DNA from: Calendula officinalis
Taxonomy: Eukaryota; Streptophyta; Magnoliopsida; Asterales; Asteraceae
DNA length: 64,000 bases
Assembly: GCA_963853835.1 (NCBI GenBank)
Contig: OY970828.1
Coordinates: 61,558,861 to 61,622,860, forward strand
Direction: 5' to 3'
Every line of letters begins with the position of its first letter. Position 1 is the first letter of the stretch. Positions 34,636-47,923 of the stretch are shown here, one piece after another. The translations under genes were made by a program, and so were the position numbers. Under the pieces are notes generated by a model, which had not been told where the DNA came from, made no database searches, and saw only the letters and a list, made by a program, of their open reading frames with translations.

Positions 34636-34761
34636 ATGCCTCAAAATTTATTATGTGAGAAAATACGAACATGCATTAACAATATAAAAAATTACATAAT
34701 AATTATGTACATAAATAAATGTTTTTTAAAATTCAATAAATGAAGAAATATTACATAAAAT

Positions 34762-37700
34762 TTACAAACGAAATAAGACTTCTTTGTAAACGACATTTGT
34801 TGTTGAATTAGTGTAATTCCCATCTGTGTCACAACAAATGACCTTCAATCCGTTCTTGTTCTTAACTCGTGATACAGCAACATAAAGCTGGCCATGAGAG
34901 AATACCGGTTTTTGCAAAAACAACCCAACCTGAGACAACGTCTGGCCTTGACTTTTGTTAATGGTCATAGCAAAGCATACCTGAACAGGGAATTGCCTTC
35001 GATTCAATTTGAAAGGCATCTTGTTGTCGGAAGGGCTAATAACCATTCGAGGGATAGCGCAAATTGTACCCACCTTGCCGCCAGATATGATTTTACCCTC
35101 GATTATATTCACCCCCATTCGTAATATCTGAAGTCTTGTTCCGTTGCACAATCCAGCTTTCTGATCAATATTCCTCATACACATTACAGGAGCCCCAATC
35201 TTTAACTTCAATATATGCTGCGGTACACCTGACATTTTTATGCTGTTCAAGAAGTCAGGGGTGTAAAGATCAAGGTTAAACATAGTATCATCTTCATCTG
35301 CAGCGGAAACCGAGTCCGATGACTCGTACTCCTTTAATTCTCCAGGAATTAATGACAGCATTCTGTCGTTTATGAGGTCAACCATTTCATGCGTGGGAGC
35401 AAGAATGGCTCTATCCTGAAAAAATCTGGGCTGCCATAGATTATCAATAAAATGAGTGTATGTTTCTGCTATAATAGCCCCAACGTTATCATCAGATTGT
35501 GGAATCAGCATGTTATCAGGGAACTCTACTGACGACTCACCATCATTTTCACCACCTGTGTTTAGATAATATCAACAAAATTCATATAAGTAAAAAATCA
35601 AATGCTTCCGTCTATATACACTAAATTTACTTGAAATACATACCTATAGTGCCGTTGCCAATATCGAGTATCCAATCTGCAAATTCCTTTATTTCATTTT
35701 TCTCAACGTCAGATGCTCCCGAACCAAGCCTCATGTTTACTGTTAATTTCAATACAGTGCAGTGGTCCCAAAGATAAGAAGCATTGATAGTCGAATGTAC
35801 CACGTCTTGCCTACAGCCGTTTGGAATAACAGGAAGAATCTGACGAAAATCACCACCAAACAAAACAACTTTTCCACCGAATACAGATTTTGACGGTGTC
35901 GATGGGTCCTGCCTGCATATGTCTCTCAGTGTTCTATCAAACGCCTCGAAACAAAATCTGTTAATCATTGGTGCCTCGTCCCAGATAATCAGCTTAGCTT
36001 TTCGTATCAACTCAGCAAGGTCACCATCAGCTGATATGTGGCACAACGAATCTTCCACCACATTAATAGGAATTGCAAACCTGAACAGGGTACAAAATTA
36101 GCAATTTATATAAAACGTGTAAAAATCAAATATTAAATGTTGATTTTCGAGTTTAGTAAGTACGCGCATACCTGGAATGAGCCGTCCTACCACCGTCCAA
36201 CAAAAGGGCGGCAATACCACTTGATGCAACATTCAATACTATTGACCCTTGGGAACGTAATGCAGCAGACATAGTTTTGTATAGGTAAGTCTTCCCAGTA
36301 CCGCCGTAACCATATACGAAGAACATTCCGCCCTTTTGATTATTAACTGCGTCCATGACTGTTCTGTAGATACGTTTCTGCTCAGACGTAAGGCTGGCAT
36401 AAAGGGTTTGATGCTGCTCGCGGAGTTCGTCTCTGTTGTACGATTCCTCGTCATGTATTAGCCGGTTGTAATTTTCCATCGTGTATTGTTCATCAGGATA
36501 TGGCATGTTTGAAAAAGACTTCAAACTCTTGTTATTACAAAGCAGCATGTTTTCGATATACGTAAGACATATATTCATCCTCTGTGTGTCAGAAAGTTGT
36601 AAATCTGCATTAATAAACGATAAGATTGTCAAACAATAGATAAAATATGAATCAAATTGTAGTAATTAAATTGAGTGAGTTGTTTTTTATTATTACCTGG
36701 ATCGTTACGCTTCCTTCGTTCAACGGTTAAGACATCCTCTGCCAAAACATGCCAAGTTTTTTCCCAGACAAACTCGGGTCGAGACATACTATCAGTCATG
36801 AGTAGCATGACAAAGAAAGAACGAAGATAATCACCCATTCCCCAAAAACTTGCTTCCAACAACCCATCAATGTACTCCTTGTCGTCCTGTAGGAGCCCAC
36901 GGGCAAAACACGCATCTCTATATGACGGATAAATAACACCGCGCCATTCCCTCAGATCATCCCAGCTTCTCGGACCTTCCACCTTGTTTAGTAATACACG
37001 TAAATAATAAAGTTCACCCCATGAGGGCGGGACATGATGTATACGGCCTAGTGTGTTTCCTCTTTGTCTTTTGTTCCAAATGCGTTGCTGCTGATTCCAG
37101 ACGTAAAACTGGGGGATCTCAACATACAGGAGTTTACGGGCGTCTGGATCTCTCTCGTTTAGTTCCATCCACGCTATAAACTTTGTTTCGTTCACAGATG
37201 ACTTATCTAACGCGTAATCAATACTCTCCCTCGCATCAAAGATTACAGGCTGTTCATTCTCTAAATGGAAAGGCAATCGTTCTACTGCAGGCGTCCTTTT
37301 ATGAATATCAAACTGAAATATACGCCAGGTTGCCTCACACGCTGAAAGATACCTACAATCATAATAATCTTTAATTTCGTCGATCTCTTCGCCCTCCACA
37401 GCAACAGTAACCCTGTCTGGTCCTTTGTTCACATACTTAAAAAGATATTTTATCGACCCGACTTGGTTGCACCATTCTACGTTTATATGAGACTGGTACT
37501 TCCTAAGCAAACCTGGATTGTAGGGCACGACATAACCATTGTGCAAATCTATTCCACTTTTTCGTACAGTATTTCCGTCGTTTCTCCTCCTATAGATTGC
37601 GTATCCATTGTCATCGATGATAGTTGACTCGTTGAACTGTTTTGGGAAATTTTTCGTACATTTAAAATTGACAGTGCAAGGGCATCTTGGGTTTTCAGCA

Positions 37701-40700
37701 CCGCACGGGCCATGCATCATCTGATCGGTGACTATCTGGTACAATTCTGGATCATGTTCTTTGTCGGGTATCTCTGCTGATATAAATTCATCTATTTTTG
37801 ACGCAGTATTTATCTTGTCTCGTGCCTCGAGCCACAGTAAAATGTGGCAATGTGGAAGACCCCTCTTTTGGAACTCAATGGTGTAAACAACTGCGAAATG
37901 GAAAAAAAAATAAAATACATTAAATCATATAAATTTATTTTTATACGTCTAAAAATAAACAGAAATTATATGTGATGGATTTTTACCTCCTTTTACGTGG
38001 CCAAAAGTATGATTTTCCTTGAAATCTTTTAGGAGGCAGTCTAATTTGATTTTGAACACTCTAGATAGAATATCCGGACGATCTTCAGATTTCAAACCTT
38101 TCTTGGCCATTTCACGGGCAATCTCAGGCCAATTAGGGTTACACGTGAAGGTTATGAATAAATCAGGATAACCGTAAAACTTACATATAGTCATGGCGTC
38201 TAAATAATTCTGCATCATATACCTCGGACTTCCGGTAAATGATGACGGTAGCACGTACTTCCTACCACGTAATACATTACCATTATCTTGATTTTGGGCG
38301 GATATGGTGGCCAATCTAGCATACGTCTCAGTTCTTAAATCTTTTTGCTGCGTTTTAATGTATCTCATCCTCTCAGCCTCAACCATTGTCTGTCCGTCGG
38401 TACAGAATTGCTGTAACAATCGCCTACCATTGAGTATCATGGAGAACTGATTTTTCCTATCTTGCAATCTGTAAGCGAACCACTCCCTCATTGACACTCG
38501 CGTGCCTTTATTTTTTTCATTAAAATCAGTAACGCCTTGGTGGTAGACATCAGTACGGTACCCATCTTCTGCATACGGGAAAAACAAAGGGTAATGCAAT
38601 GCTAGGTAGAGTACGTGCAGCTCGCTGATTTTTTTTAGTTTCCCGTTTTGCCTGTGGACGACAATATCCCTAGGATTTGCTGTATCTTCGAAATCACCAA
38701 CAATCAAAGCTGCTACTTCGGAAGAAGTTGGTAGATTGTAGTTCCTACCATCTCGTGACCTGCTGCCAATAAGTCTGAGCTTAATGTTACTGTCATTTGA
38801 AGACCTTATCGATCGGGCGGCCATCCGGAACTTCTCAACCAACGGATTGATTGAATCAAGCATGTCTCTTAGTTGGGTCGTAAGCTCAACATCTATATCA
38901 TTAGTAGATGTTGATGCGCATCTGCGGTTGCTGTAAAGGAAAACATTAATAATTAGAATGTTACGACATCGTTAACTGATTAGAATATAAAATTAGGAGA
39001 AATCGTTAACTAATTAGATTGTTACCTAACAGCTTGTATCCTGTTCTGGATCTCATTTTCGGTGTCATATATATAAAGCTGACAGAATTTAGGACGGTTC
39101 CCCGGTTCGGGCATCAAATCTCCCAATCTATGTGGATTTTCCCCATTAATCCTGAAGCAGTAAGGGCCACGTCCATTGTTAACGGACTCGTCTTGCTTAG
39201 CCCCCATAGAAGTGAAAGCGAACATCATGTTATATCGACGTATATTGCTCAAAAAAGAATTGCTCTTTGGATGTTGTTTGGTAATAAGATCTTTCAACAA
39301 TTTTGGTGGTTCGATCATGTCAACAGGCAGCTTAACCTTACCCCTCATACAGCATATTGCATATGAGTTGGGGTTTATAGCGATACGTCCTCGGTCTTTT
39401 TCATATTTCCACACCATAGCACCACAAGAGGCGCATTCGTACTCAGGATCTCCATGATCAAGATATTCTACAAAATTAAATTTAAAAATATAAGTCCTTA
39501 CAAAAAATTAATATATTAATATAGAGAAAAACGGCCTTTTTGAATTTTAAATTTTTGTACCGTCTGAAATTCCAACAAATGCATGTGGTGGTAGCTCAGG
39601 TTGATTTTCCTGTTGAGGGGTGGTGAAGTTTAAACCACGTGATATTTTCGGACGCACCGGTTTTCTTATTTTGTCAGTCTTTTTTAAATTTGCATTTGAA
39701 GAATCTCCTATAATAGCCCAGTCGGACGAATAATAATAATAAGTACATAGATCATACACGAATATTATAAATGTAGAGGCTTTACGTGGATATTTGATAA
39801 TATAAATATTCAAACCTTTTTCACATAAATTAAATTTTATGGGTGTATTCATGTTGAACCTTGAAGTCCTTTTGGTGAACCCTGCACTTACTGATTTAAA
39901 TTTGAGGTTTATTAAAAATCCATATAAAAGTATGATAAAAATCAGCCAAAAAAGCAAAGTACCGTTTGTTTTGATTTCACTGTTTGATGTAACGGGGTAT
40001 GAGGAGGGTTGTGCTGTAGATGTAGAATAAATAATCGGAGAACATTGTGTTTTGGTCGAAGGTGGTGTTGTGAATATTCCATTTATAGGAGGGGTATTTC
40101 GATAAAACATACTTAACGGTGGACCTACGTCAATAGACAGTAAGTAATTAATAAATAAGCATAATATGAAAGACAATAAAATGTGTATGCACAAAATAGC
40201 ATAATATTTATTAATACGCAACTAATTATGATCTTCTTACCTGTTAATTGACTTGTGCGTGGAGCTATTATAGGCATTGGTGATATAAATGATTGACCTA
40301 TGCAACATATTTGTGATATATAATAAGTGGGGCAATTTTAAAGAAACATTTTAATATTTTGAGAATTAATGTAAGGAGTATGGAAATAATTGTTTGCACC
40401 TCTTGATTCTTTGTTGTTGGCTTGTATTCCTGATTTTGACGGCCTTCCACGACGAAGTTTAGATATATTTTCTACCAAATCTGTTATATTTATAATAAAT
40501 TACGTTAAAATGTGAAAATGTATATTTGTCAGATGTTATAAAAAACGTCCAATACTCAAAATCTAATTTATTGTAGATAACAAATTTACATACTTTCATT
40601 ACTTGGAATAAGCGGTTTTCTTCCAATAGGTCTTCCAGGTTTCCTAACCACATTTGGAATGTCCTTTGGCAAAGCTTTTAGTATAATACAATTTAAATTT

Positions 40701-40993
40701 GGTTAAATTGTTTAACAAAATTATGGGAAGGAAAAAAAAAGACATTACATATTAATGAGTAATTAAATATAATACTTACAATTTTTAATAATGTTTTCAG
40801 GCGATCTATTAGTGATATCTTGAAATGGTGTGTTTGAAAAAGATAGATTATCATGTAATTGAGATTCAAATACGATGCGTTTAGTGTTTCCTGGCTGATT
40901 CTCGTTGTGTACTCCCGTGATTTTTCTTTTACCTCCGTTTTTTGTATTATCTTTCGCAATATTCACATCAATAGTGGGATAAGTTCTTTCCAT
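34762..40993 (-). CDS. Helitron Rep-helicase (RepHel), 13 exons, uninterrupted
   Basis: Rep nicks and joins DNA at the Helitron ends; the Pif1-type helicase unwinds it. Exons in reading order: 40993-40780, 40674-40594, 40480-40400, 40297-40241, 40124-39963, 39881-39816, 39707-39561, 39467-39026, 38930-37987, 37890-36697, 36604-36172, 36080-35644, 35555-34762. All phases agree, giving 1683 codons plus stop. The N-terminus has AT-hook-like [11 protein letters not shown] (about 82) and LRRGRPSK (about 107). Then comes a zinc-finger-like [10 protein letters not shown], and the Rep HUH site LPHCHILLW (H745, H747) with candidate tyrosines in YLFKY (880, 884). Helicase motifs are GYGGTGKT (1228-1235), [27 protein letters not shown] and YVAVSRV. 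No stop or frameshift was seen. The first six exons are small and less certain than the rest. Confidence 0.85.
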
Positions 40994-43058
40994 AGTAAAT
41001 TTAATTATGATATCTGCAAATATCATAGGAAAATCATATAAGTACAATCAAAAGATTGGTAAAAAATTATACAACCATTATGTAATAAAATTTTCAGCAC
41101 ACACAAAATGAATTTCTATTTTAAACTAAAAAAGGATCGGATACATGTGGTATGTAACCAAAAAAGGTTACCTTCAATTTATAAAAAGCATTATAAGCAT
41201 TTATACAATTATTTCAGTAAAAACAATGAAAGCAGTAATCTTCCCCTATATTTATGTTAAAAAAACTGAGATGAAATACCAACAAACATTACAGAGTTTA
41301 TTTGTAGATTTGGGCTGTTGTGATCATTTTCTATGTTTAAGCCCAACTTTTTGGGCTAAGAAAATATATTGAAGACAGACCAATTAACGGATCTATTCAT
41401 TTCCGAATTAAAAGGGTATTTTGGGGTTATAGCCGGTTCATTGATTCGATTGTTCTCTTTTCGTACGATTGAGATCTGAAACTCTTCAAAAATGTTCACC
41501 GACTTAGGGTTTTGATTCGGTGATTCAATTTCATCGTGTAGATGCCGATGTACCGCCCAAACACAGAATTGTAGATTAATTCCGCATCAGGGCTAGCCTA
41601 TTCTAGATACTCAAAACCGAATGGGGGATTTTGTGTATATTCGCTCAATGGAAAAGTTTCAAATCGGAAATGGAAACGGGTCGATTTCACATCAACAATT
41701 ATTGGCTTCATAATCCAATTGATATGGATCTGGATACCTCCTTATCGGAAGTCTACAGAATCAATGAATTATCAAACTCAGGTACTGTAATGAGTTTTAT
41801 TTTCCTCAAATTAATGTTTATATATTATTAATAAATCTAGGGCTTTCCGATAATATCAGCAAATTCATTGTGCTTATAGCCTGATCGTTTAGTGGTATCC
41901 TATATTTTAATTGGAAGGATTATTTTTAAAATTTTGTTTTCTTATATATTTGACTGCATAATCCATTTGGTACCTAATTATGGCTTCAATTGGACCAATT
42001 GGATGTGAAATTTAATATCTACTGATTTAAATATATTTAAAAAATACAATTGGATGTGAAATTTAATATCTACTGATTTAAATATCCTTAAAAAATCAGT
42101 CAAACAGTCAAAGGAATCTACAAAAAATGTGTTTTACCTTTTAACTGCAAAGTGTTTGACTGCAAAGGTGTCTAAACCCTAATTTTACTGTTTTACTTTT
42201 AAAATAAATGAGTTTAAACATGTAATTGACTGTTTGACCTTTTAACTGCAAAGTGTTTGAATGCAAACTTATTCTAAAACTGTTTTTAGAATTTTAATAG
42301 GTAATTATCTTATTAATATGGTTGGGTCAGTAAAAAACCGTAATTTTTTAGGTTAACAATAATTTTTTAAGGATTAATTCTTTTAACTACTATTCGGATA
42401 AAATATCTTAAGTTTGCAAACAGGACAGAAGTTTTCATAATAAATGTATTATTATAACTGAACTTAATTTAATTATATATTATCTTAAGTTTTTGATAAT
42501 TTTGTTCATAATTATACTTAGTCTTACAAAAACACCCAACCATATAATTTTATACATACCTTGAAACAAAAGTTACACAACCGAATAGTAGTATAACTAT
42601 CTATATCTTATTTTATTCTACATTTATTTAAAAGAATTGAATATAGTTGTTAGTATATCTAATCTTAACCTATATGATTGGGTCAGTAAAAAACCATAAA
42701 CCCTTAAAGTGTTTTGACTGCATAGTAAATAGTTATTGCGAATTTTAGAATTTTACCCTCAAAAATATTTTAACTGCATATGTAGGGTCTTTTTAAAACA
42801 CTTATTTTTAGTATTTTAATATATAATTCAGTTAAAATATGTTTGACCTTGTAACAGTTTTGTGGTTGAATAATTATTTCGAAGAAATGTATTTTATTAA
42901 TGAAAACTTACAAAATCATTAAACTGTTTGACTTATAAAGTCAAACAGTCATATTACGTTTTTTTAAAATATTTTAAAAGTTTTCGAAAAAATTTAAAAT
43001 TAAAGTATGAAAACAGTAGAAAACATTTTAAGTTTTAAAAGTCAAACTTATTCAAATC
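40994..43058. other. AT-rich spacer between the two Helitron genes
   Basis: Contains the presumed promoter and leader of RepHel (minus strand, just above 40993). A less AT-rich patch at 41340-41790 has a short plus-strand frame ending INELSNSG. About 1 kb (42000-43050) follows with many TGTTTGAC/GTCAAACA words, including a near-perfect hairpin at 42921-42948. No complete gene was recognised. Confidence 0.4.
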
Positions 43059-45535
43059 TTACATGTAAAAATATTCAATGTAGTTGTATGATCCCTGCTT
43101 AATTATATTCAACTTCAACAGTAATTTTTTACCCAGGATCATATTCAACTCATCGGGGTAGTACTGGGACGGGTCCTTTCCGTATTTGTCAATTACGTCC
43201 CACACAGTAAGGCCTGTCAGCTTGAAAATAGAGCTGTTGAAAAAGACAACTTGTGCAGTACCACTCTCATCAATGATGGTTACAACAACCTTAAACCTGT
43301 TAGGTAAAAAAATATAAACAATAAAAAAAGTCAGAATAAGAGTCAATATACTTCATAATTACTTAAAGTTCATCAGTTTATGTAAAGTTTTACCTCGAAT
43401 TCGTTTGTACTGCGCCACAGTCGTCGCATTCGTAAGTAGTTTGGCGACTATTTAATGATCTTACTTTAACTTTTTTGGTGCACTTCTTGCACGCCAAATA
43501 AGCCCATCCAATTTGATCATGTAAAACATGAATGGTTGCAAATACGATGCAGTGGGAGTCCTGTATATAAGTTAAAGTAAGATAAAAAATTACGTTTATT
43601 AGTCATATAAATAGTTAATGAAAATACTGTAACCATTAATGGAACTTGCTTTTACATACCGGTTGAATTTGACGAATATCCCCCACCATGCTTTTAACAC
43701 TTCCGCTAAAGAAATCGGAAACGGTAATTACTTTAGCCTCAGGGGTAAAAAACTCAATTTTGAACTGATTTGGATCATAATCATCCTGTTTCTCAGCCCT
43801 GAGTTAAAAAAAATTATCAATCTCAAATTGTAATATAAATAAATTTTTTCATATTTTTAATGAATTAAAATTAAAAGGTCTTTTACTAACTCTGATTTAA
43901 ATGCAACAATAGCTGGATGACTCTGATCAATAATTATCTTAGTTCCGAACAAAGCGTTATGGACCGCAGGTGCTCCTGAATTTAGTGTGTAATATCCAAA
44001 AGAGTAAAAATTAATAAATGATACATTTGTTTAGAATCGATCTAGATGCAATTTAAATTTTAAAAAATCAGAATCCGAATTTTAGCATTTAAAATGTAAA
44101 ATATTACAATTACTGTTGACAATTTGCTGTCAAATAGTTTTTCTTTTAGTAGTTAAACAGTTTTAAAAGTAGTATATCGTAAATTACATATGTAAACTGT
44201 TTTGACTGTACTGGTCAAACGGTCATAATACATTTTTTCTAAATTTTTACTATTAAAATAATTTGACATTTTAAAAAAAACATTAATAAACTGTTTGACT
44301 TTTTACAGTCAGCACAAGTTTATATTTTAATAGTAAAAATGTATAAAAATTAATATTTTAATAATCGTACCCTCATAGTATTTAACTTTCCCAAGCTGTA
44401 GAATCACGACAAAATGCCCAAATTTCTCTGGATCAGCGGCATAATCGTTCCACATCGTTGCCCACTCTTCCCAAAACGTAAAATCAAGTTGTTCTCCCCT
44501 ATTTTGTATGAAGGTGTAATAATTAAAAAATATATTATATGAAAATATTTATTTATGATAATATAATATGTAAGTAGTACGTACATATTATCCTCAACCA
44601 CGACCGTACGTCGATATTTCATACCACTTTGTGTGGGCACGTTAACAATCTCCATAATTCCAACAACAGAGCCAATAACATCTGAAACAGATAACATAAC
44701 AATATTTTGATTATAAATATAATATACTTGTGCTGAAAATAAGTACAAAATTATCTTGAAAATATGACGTACCCACAGCGTCTTTCTCAGCATAAGTACG
44801 ATCGACGGACTTAATCTCAGTATATGGTTCCAGCAATAAACTGTATAAATTTTCATCAATCTGTTCAATGCGAGTAACAGTTGTGTTGAAACCAAATGCC
44901 AATTTGAACTTATGTGGTAATAAGGGGTAATATCCAGTATTCTGATAAATGGAAAATTCAGATATTTCATAGCATTGGCCTTCCTCGAACAGAGGCTCGA
45001 ACTTATACATGAATTCTTTCTTAATCCATATCTGAATTCGATCATTCTGCAAAATTATAAAATAATGTAACTGATGTTTTATGGTATTTTGACCTAATGT
45101 CGTAATTATGTTTTATGGTGAACTGATTTATAATACCTGATCATCATGCAACACCAAATCAAGAGAATAAGGGTTATGGGGTTCGTTTTTACGATGGGAA
45201 TGCCAGATTGAAATACATCTCCCACGCACAGTTATGTTTCGTAACCCTGCATCTACTTGACCAATTGGTGTAATGGTTTTCTGTTTCGTGTTTTCTGAAA
45301 TATTTATGTAGATGTTAGTAATTGTATATGTACATTAAAATCAGAATATGTGATATTAAAGACCTTGGTCTTTTCCGATCTTAACCGGAGTCTGGTTTGT
45401 GTTTACAGCGGGGCGAAATCTTCGGGAACCTAGAGATATTCCTGAACTTGCTAAAGGCCTCAATTTGCTACCGGACGAATTTGGTGTTTTCGGGTAATTC
45501 ACCTTCCCTTTTCCCTTGCCATTGTTCGGATTCAT
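43059..45535 (-). CDS. Helitron RPA1-like single-stranded DNA-binding protein, 9 exons, uninterrupted
   Basis: Homologue of the large subunit of replication protein A, expected to coat single-stranded Helitron DNA in the nucleus. Exons in reading order: 45535-45364, 45294-45137, 45046-44773, 44681-44585, 44498-44371, 43975-43891, 43798-43660, 43560-43394, 43296-43059. Phases agree and the sum is 485 codons plus stop. A basic tail (MNPNNGKGKGKVNYPK) precedes OB fold A, with VRGRCISIWHSHRKNEP and LDLVLHDDQNDRIQIWI. OB fold B has DVIGSVVGIMEI. OB fold C has a zinc ribbon with C375, C378, C396 and C399 (ACKKCTKK...YECDDCG), then VVTIIDESGTAQVVFFNS. The start follows an acceptor-like TGTGCAG, so an untranslated 5' exon is likely. 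The RPA70N protein-docking domain is absent, as is common in Helitron RPAs. Confidence 0.83.
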
Positions 45536-45552
45536 CCTGCACATATAATACG

Positions 45553-46898
45553 ATTGTGGTTCATAGCTTATTAGAATAAATGTCTACGTGCAAAAATTGT
45601 ACTGTTTTGTTTAAATCGAAAAAATGTAAACTGTTTGACTATACACAGTCAAACAGTCATAATAAACTGTATTTTAAATTATTATAAAATTTAGATGCAG
45701 TTTAACAATTTAATTATTTTATAAACATTAAAATAAGTTAGCTTTGAATGTTTTAAATGAACAGTTTGACTATTTTAAGTCAATATTGTTTAAATAAAAA
45801 AACATAATGTAGCAGAAAAATTTTATAAAGCCAATCAGTTGAACATGTTTAAATTGATTGACTTTAACAGTTAAACTTTTAAAATTCGTGTTTTTAGAAC
45901 ATTATTGACATTTTTTAAAACTTAATCTAAGTAAAGTATTAAAACTGTACTGTCGAAATGTTTTACTGTGTTTATCAGCTTCTAATAGTATGTAAACTGT
46001 TTTCCATATACAAAAGTAAAACAGTCATAATAAACAATTAAATGTAAAGTTGACTTTAAACAATTAAAACTGTTTTTCCATGTAAATTTTTTGACTTTAA
46101 AAAATTATGATTGTGGTTCGTAGCTTATTATAATAAATGTTTACTCCAAAAATTTGTACTGTTTTGTTTAAATCGAAAAAATGTAAACTGTTTGACTATA
46201 CACAGTCAAACAGTCATAATAAACTGTATTTTAAATTATTATAAAATTTAGATGCAGTTTAACAATTTAATTATTTTATAAACATTAAAATAAGTTAGCT
46301 TTGAATGTTTTAAATGAACAGTTTGACTATTTTAAGTCAATATTGTTTAAATAAAAAAACATAATGTAGCAGAAAAATTTTATAAAGTCAATCAGTTGAA
46401 CATGTTTAAATTGATTGACTTTAACAGTTAAACTTTTAAAATTCGTGTTTTTAGAACATTATTGACATTTTTTAAAACTTAATCTAAGTAAAGTATTAAA
46501 ACTGTACTGTCGAAATGTTTTACTGTGTTTATCAGCTTCTAATAGTATGTAAACTGTTTTCCATATACAAAAGTAAAACAGTCATAATAAACAATTAAAT
46601 GTAAAGTTGACTTTAAACAATTAAAACTGTTTTTCCATGTAAATTTTTTGACTTTAAAAAATTATGATTGTGGTTCGTAGCTTATTATAATAAATGTTTA
46701 CTCCAAAAATTTGTACTGTTTTGTTAAAATCGAAAAAATGTTAACTGTTTGACTATACACAGTCAAACAGTCATAATAAACTGTATTTTAAATTATTATA
46801 AAATTTAGATGCAGTTTAACAATTTAATTATTTTATAAACATTAAAATAAGTTAGCTTTGAATGTTTTAAATGTACATTTTGACTATTTTTAGTAAAG
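45553..46898. repeat. 557-bp tandem repeat (about 2.4 units) upstream of the RPA-like gene
   Basis: The word TACTGTTTTGTT recurs at about 45600, 46157 and 46714, an exact period of 557 bases. Units 1 and 2 are nearly identical; unit 3 is cut at about 46898. Each contains the hairpin ACTGTTTGACTATACACAGT plus CAAACAGT, and further GTTTGACT words. The array begins directly behind the first coding exon of the RPA-like gene, so it forms the promoter or a 5' untranslated intron. Confidence 0.9.
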
Positions 46899-46981
46899 TG
46901 TTTAAACAATTAAAACTGTTTTCCATGTAAAGTGTTTAAACAATTAAAACTGTTTTCCATGTAAAGTGTTTAAACAATTAG
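46895..46981. repeat. 34-bp tandem repeat, about 2.5 units
   Basis: AAAGTGTTTAAACAATTAAA followed by ACTGTTTTCCATGT repeats with a period of 34 (GTG at 46898, 46932 and 46966). It follows the truncated third 557-bp unit and shares its ACTGTTTTCCATG word, so it probably arose from it by slippage. Confidence 0.85.
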
Positions 46982-47913
46982 TTGTTTTTAGATCATGTAT
47001 GTCGCATAATGTGATAGTAAACATAATTAAATTATAGGAAAAACAATTGAACAAACAACAGTTTCGAGAGATATATAGGAAAATAACGAAATATTGAATT
47101 CAAACATAATATTATGCATAAATCGACTTAAAAGTGATGTATATCATTCATAACAATATAGGAAAATACTTTTTGATGTGAATCTGACTTTTGAATTAAA
47201 ATCATACATAAAAAATAGCATTGAGCGGAAATATGATTGTTTGGATCTTTTGATTACCTGTCGTATGAATGTTTGGATCACTTATGTTGGGTAGACAATT
47301 CCTGCATGGCAAAGACACACAGATGTGAAATATGAGAAATATGATAAAACAAAGACACACATCCGTTAGAAGTATGATAAAACATTACCACGAATGGCAT
47401 GAATTTTACGATGTAAAAAAACAAATACTAACTCACCTTCGTATGCGGTATTTCTTCGATGCAGGTTAATGTTGAATGGAGAACGTAGCTTCGTTTTTAT
47501 AATGCACGATGGTAATTGACTCCTAAACTCTGCCAAGGTAAGTAACTGAAATCACGAAAATCACGGAATAGATTATGTAAATCTCATTAATATCGTGGAG
47601 AAGATTGATGTTTCCGTTTTTTTTTCATTGAAATCAACTAATTGTTTATTGTAGTTCAGGAATATTGCATTAAAAATATAATTTCCATAATAGTGGAATG
47701 TCATAATTGGTTACGTATATCGTTTGGGAGATTGCATTAAAGCCGGATTTAATTTGTTTCCTTTTTATTCGCAGTACATTAAGTGCGGATGGAATTAAGG
47801 TGCGAGTTTTGTGTTGATTTCGTGAGCCAATAAATGGATTACACGTGGAATAAAGCTCCAATCAGATCGCTCGAAATTGATGAGTTGTCGAATTCGGGTC
47901 ATGTCTACGTGCA

Positions 47914-47923
47914 TATATAGGTG
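47914..47923 (-). promoter_or_regulatory. Possible TATA box at the Helitron 5' end
   Basis: On the minus strand CTATATATGCACG stands within 15 bases of the candidate Helitron 5' terminus, 2.4 kb upstream of the RPA-like ATG. If used, transcription would start near 47885 and the leader would be spliced. A donor-like CAG/GTAATC occurs near 47257. Confidence 0.3.

Noticed and set aside
40859..41047. Opposing frames over RepHel exon 1
   Set aside because: The minus-strand frame is consistent with the spliced RepHel phase; the plus-strand frame is its shadow.
45553..46981. A CRISPR-like repeat array
   Set aside because: The units are 557 bp with no short repeat-spacer pattern, and the sequence is a plant nuclear genome.
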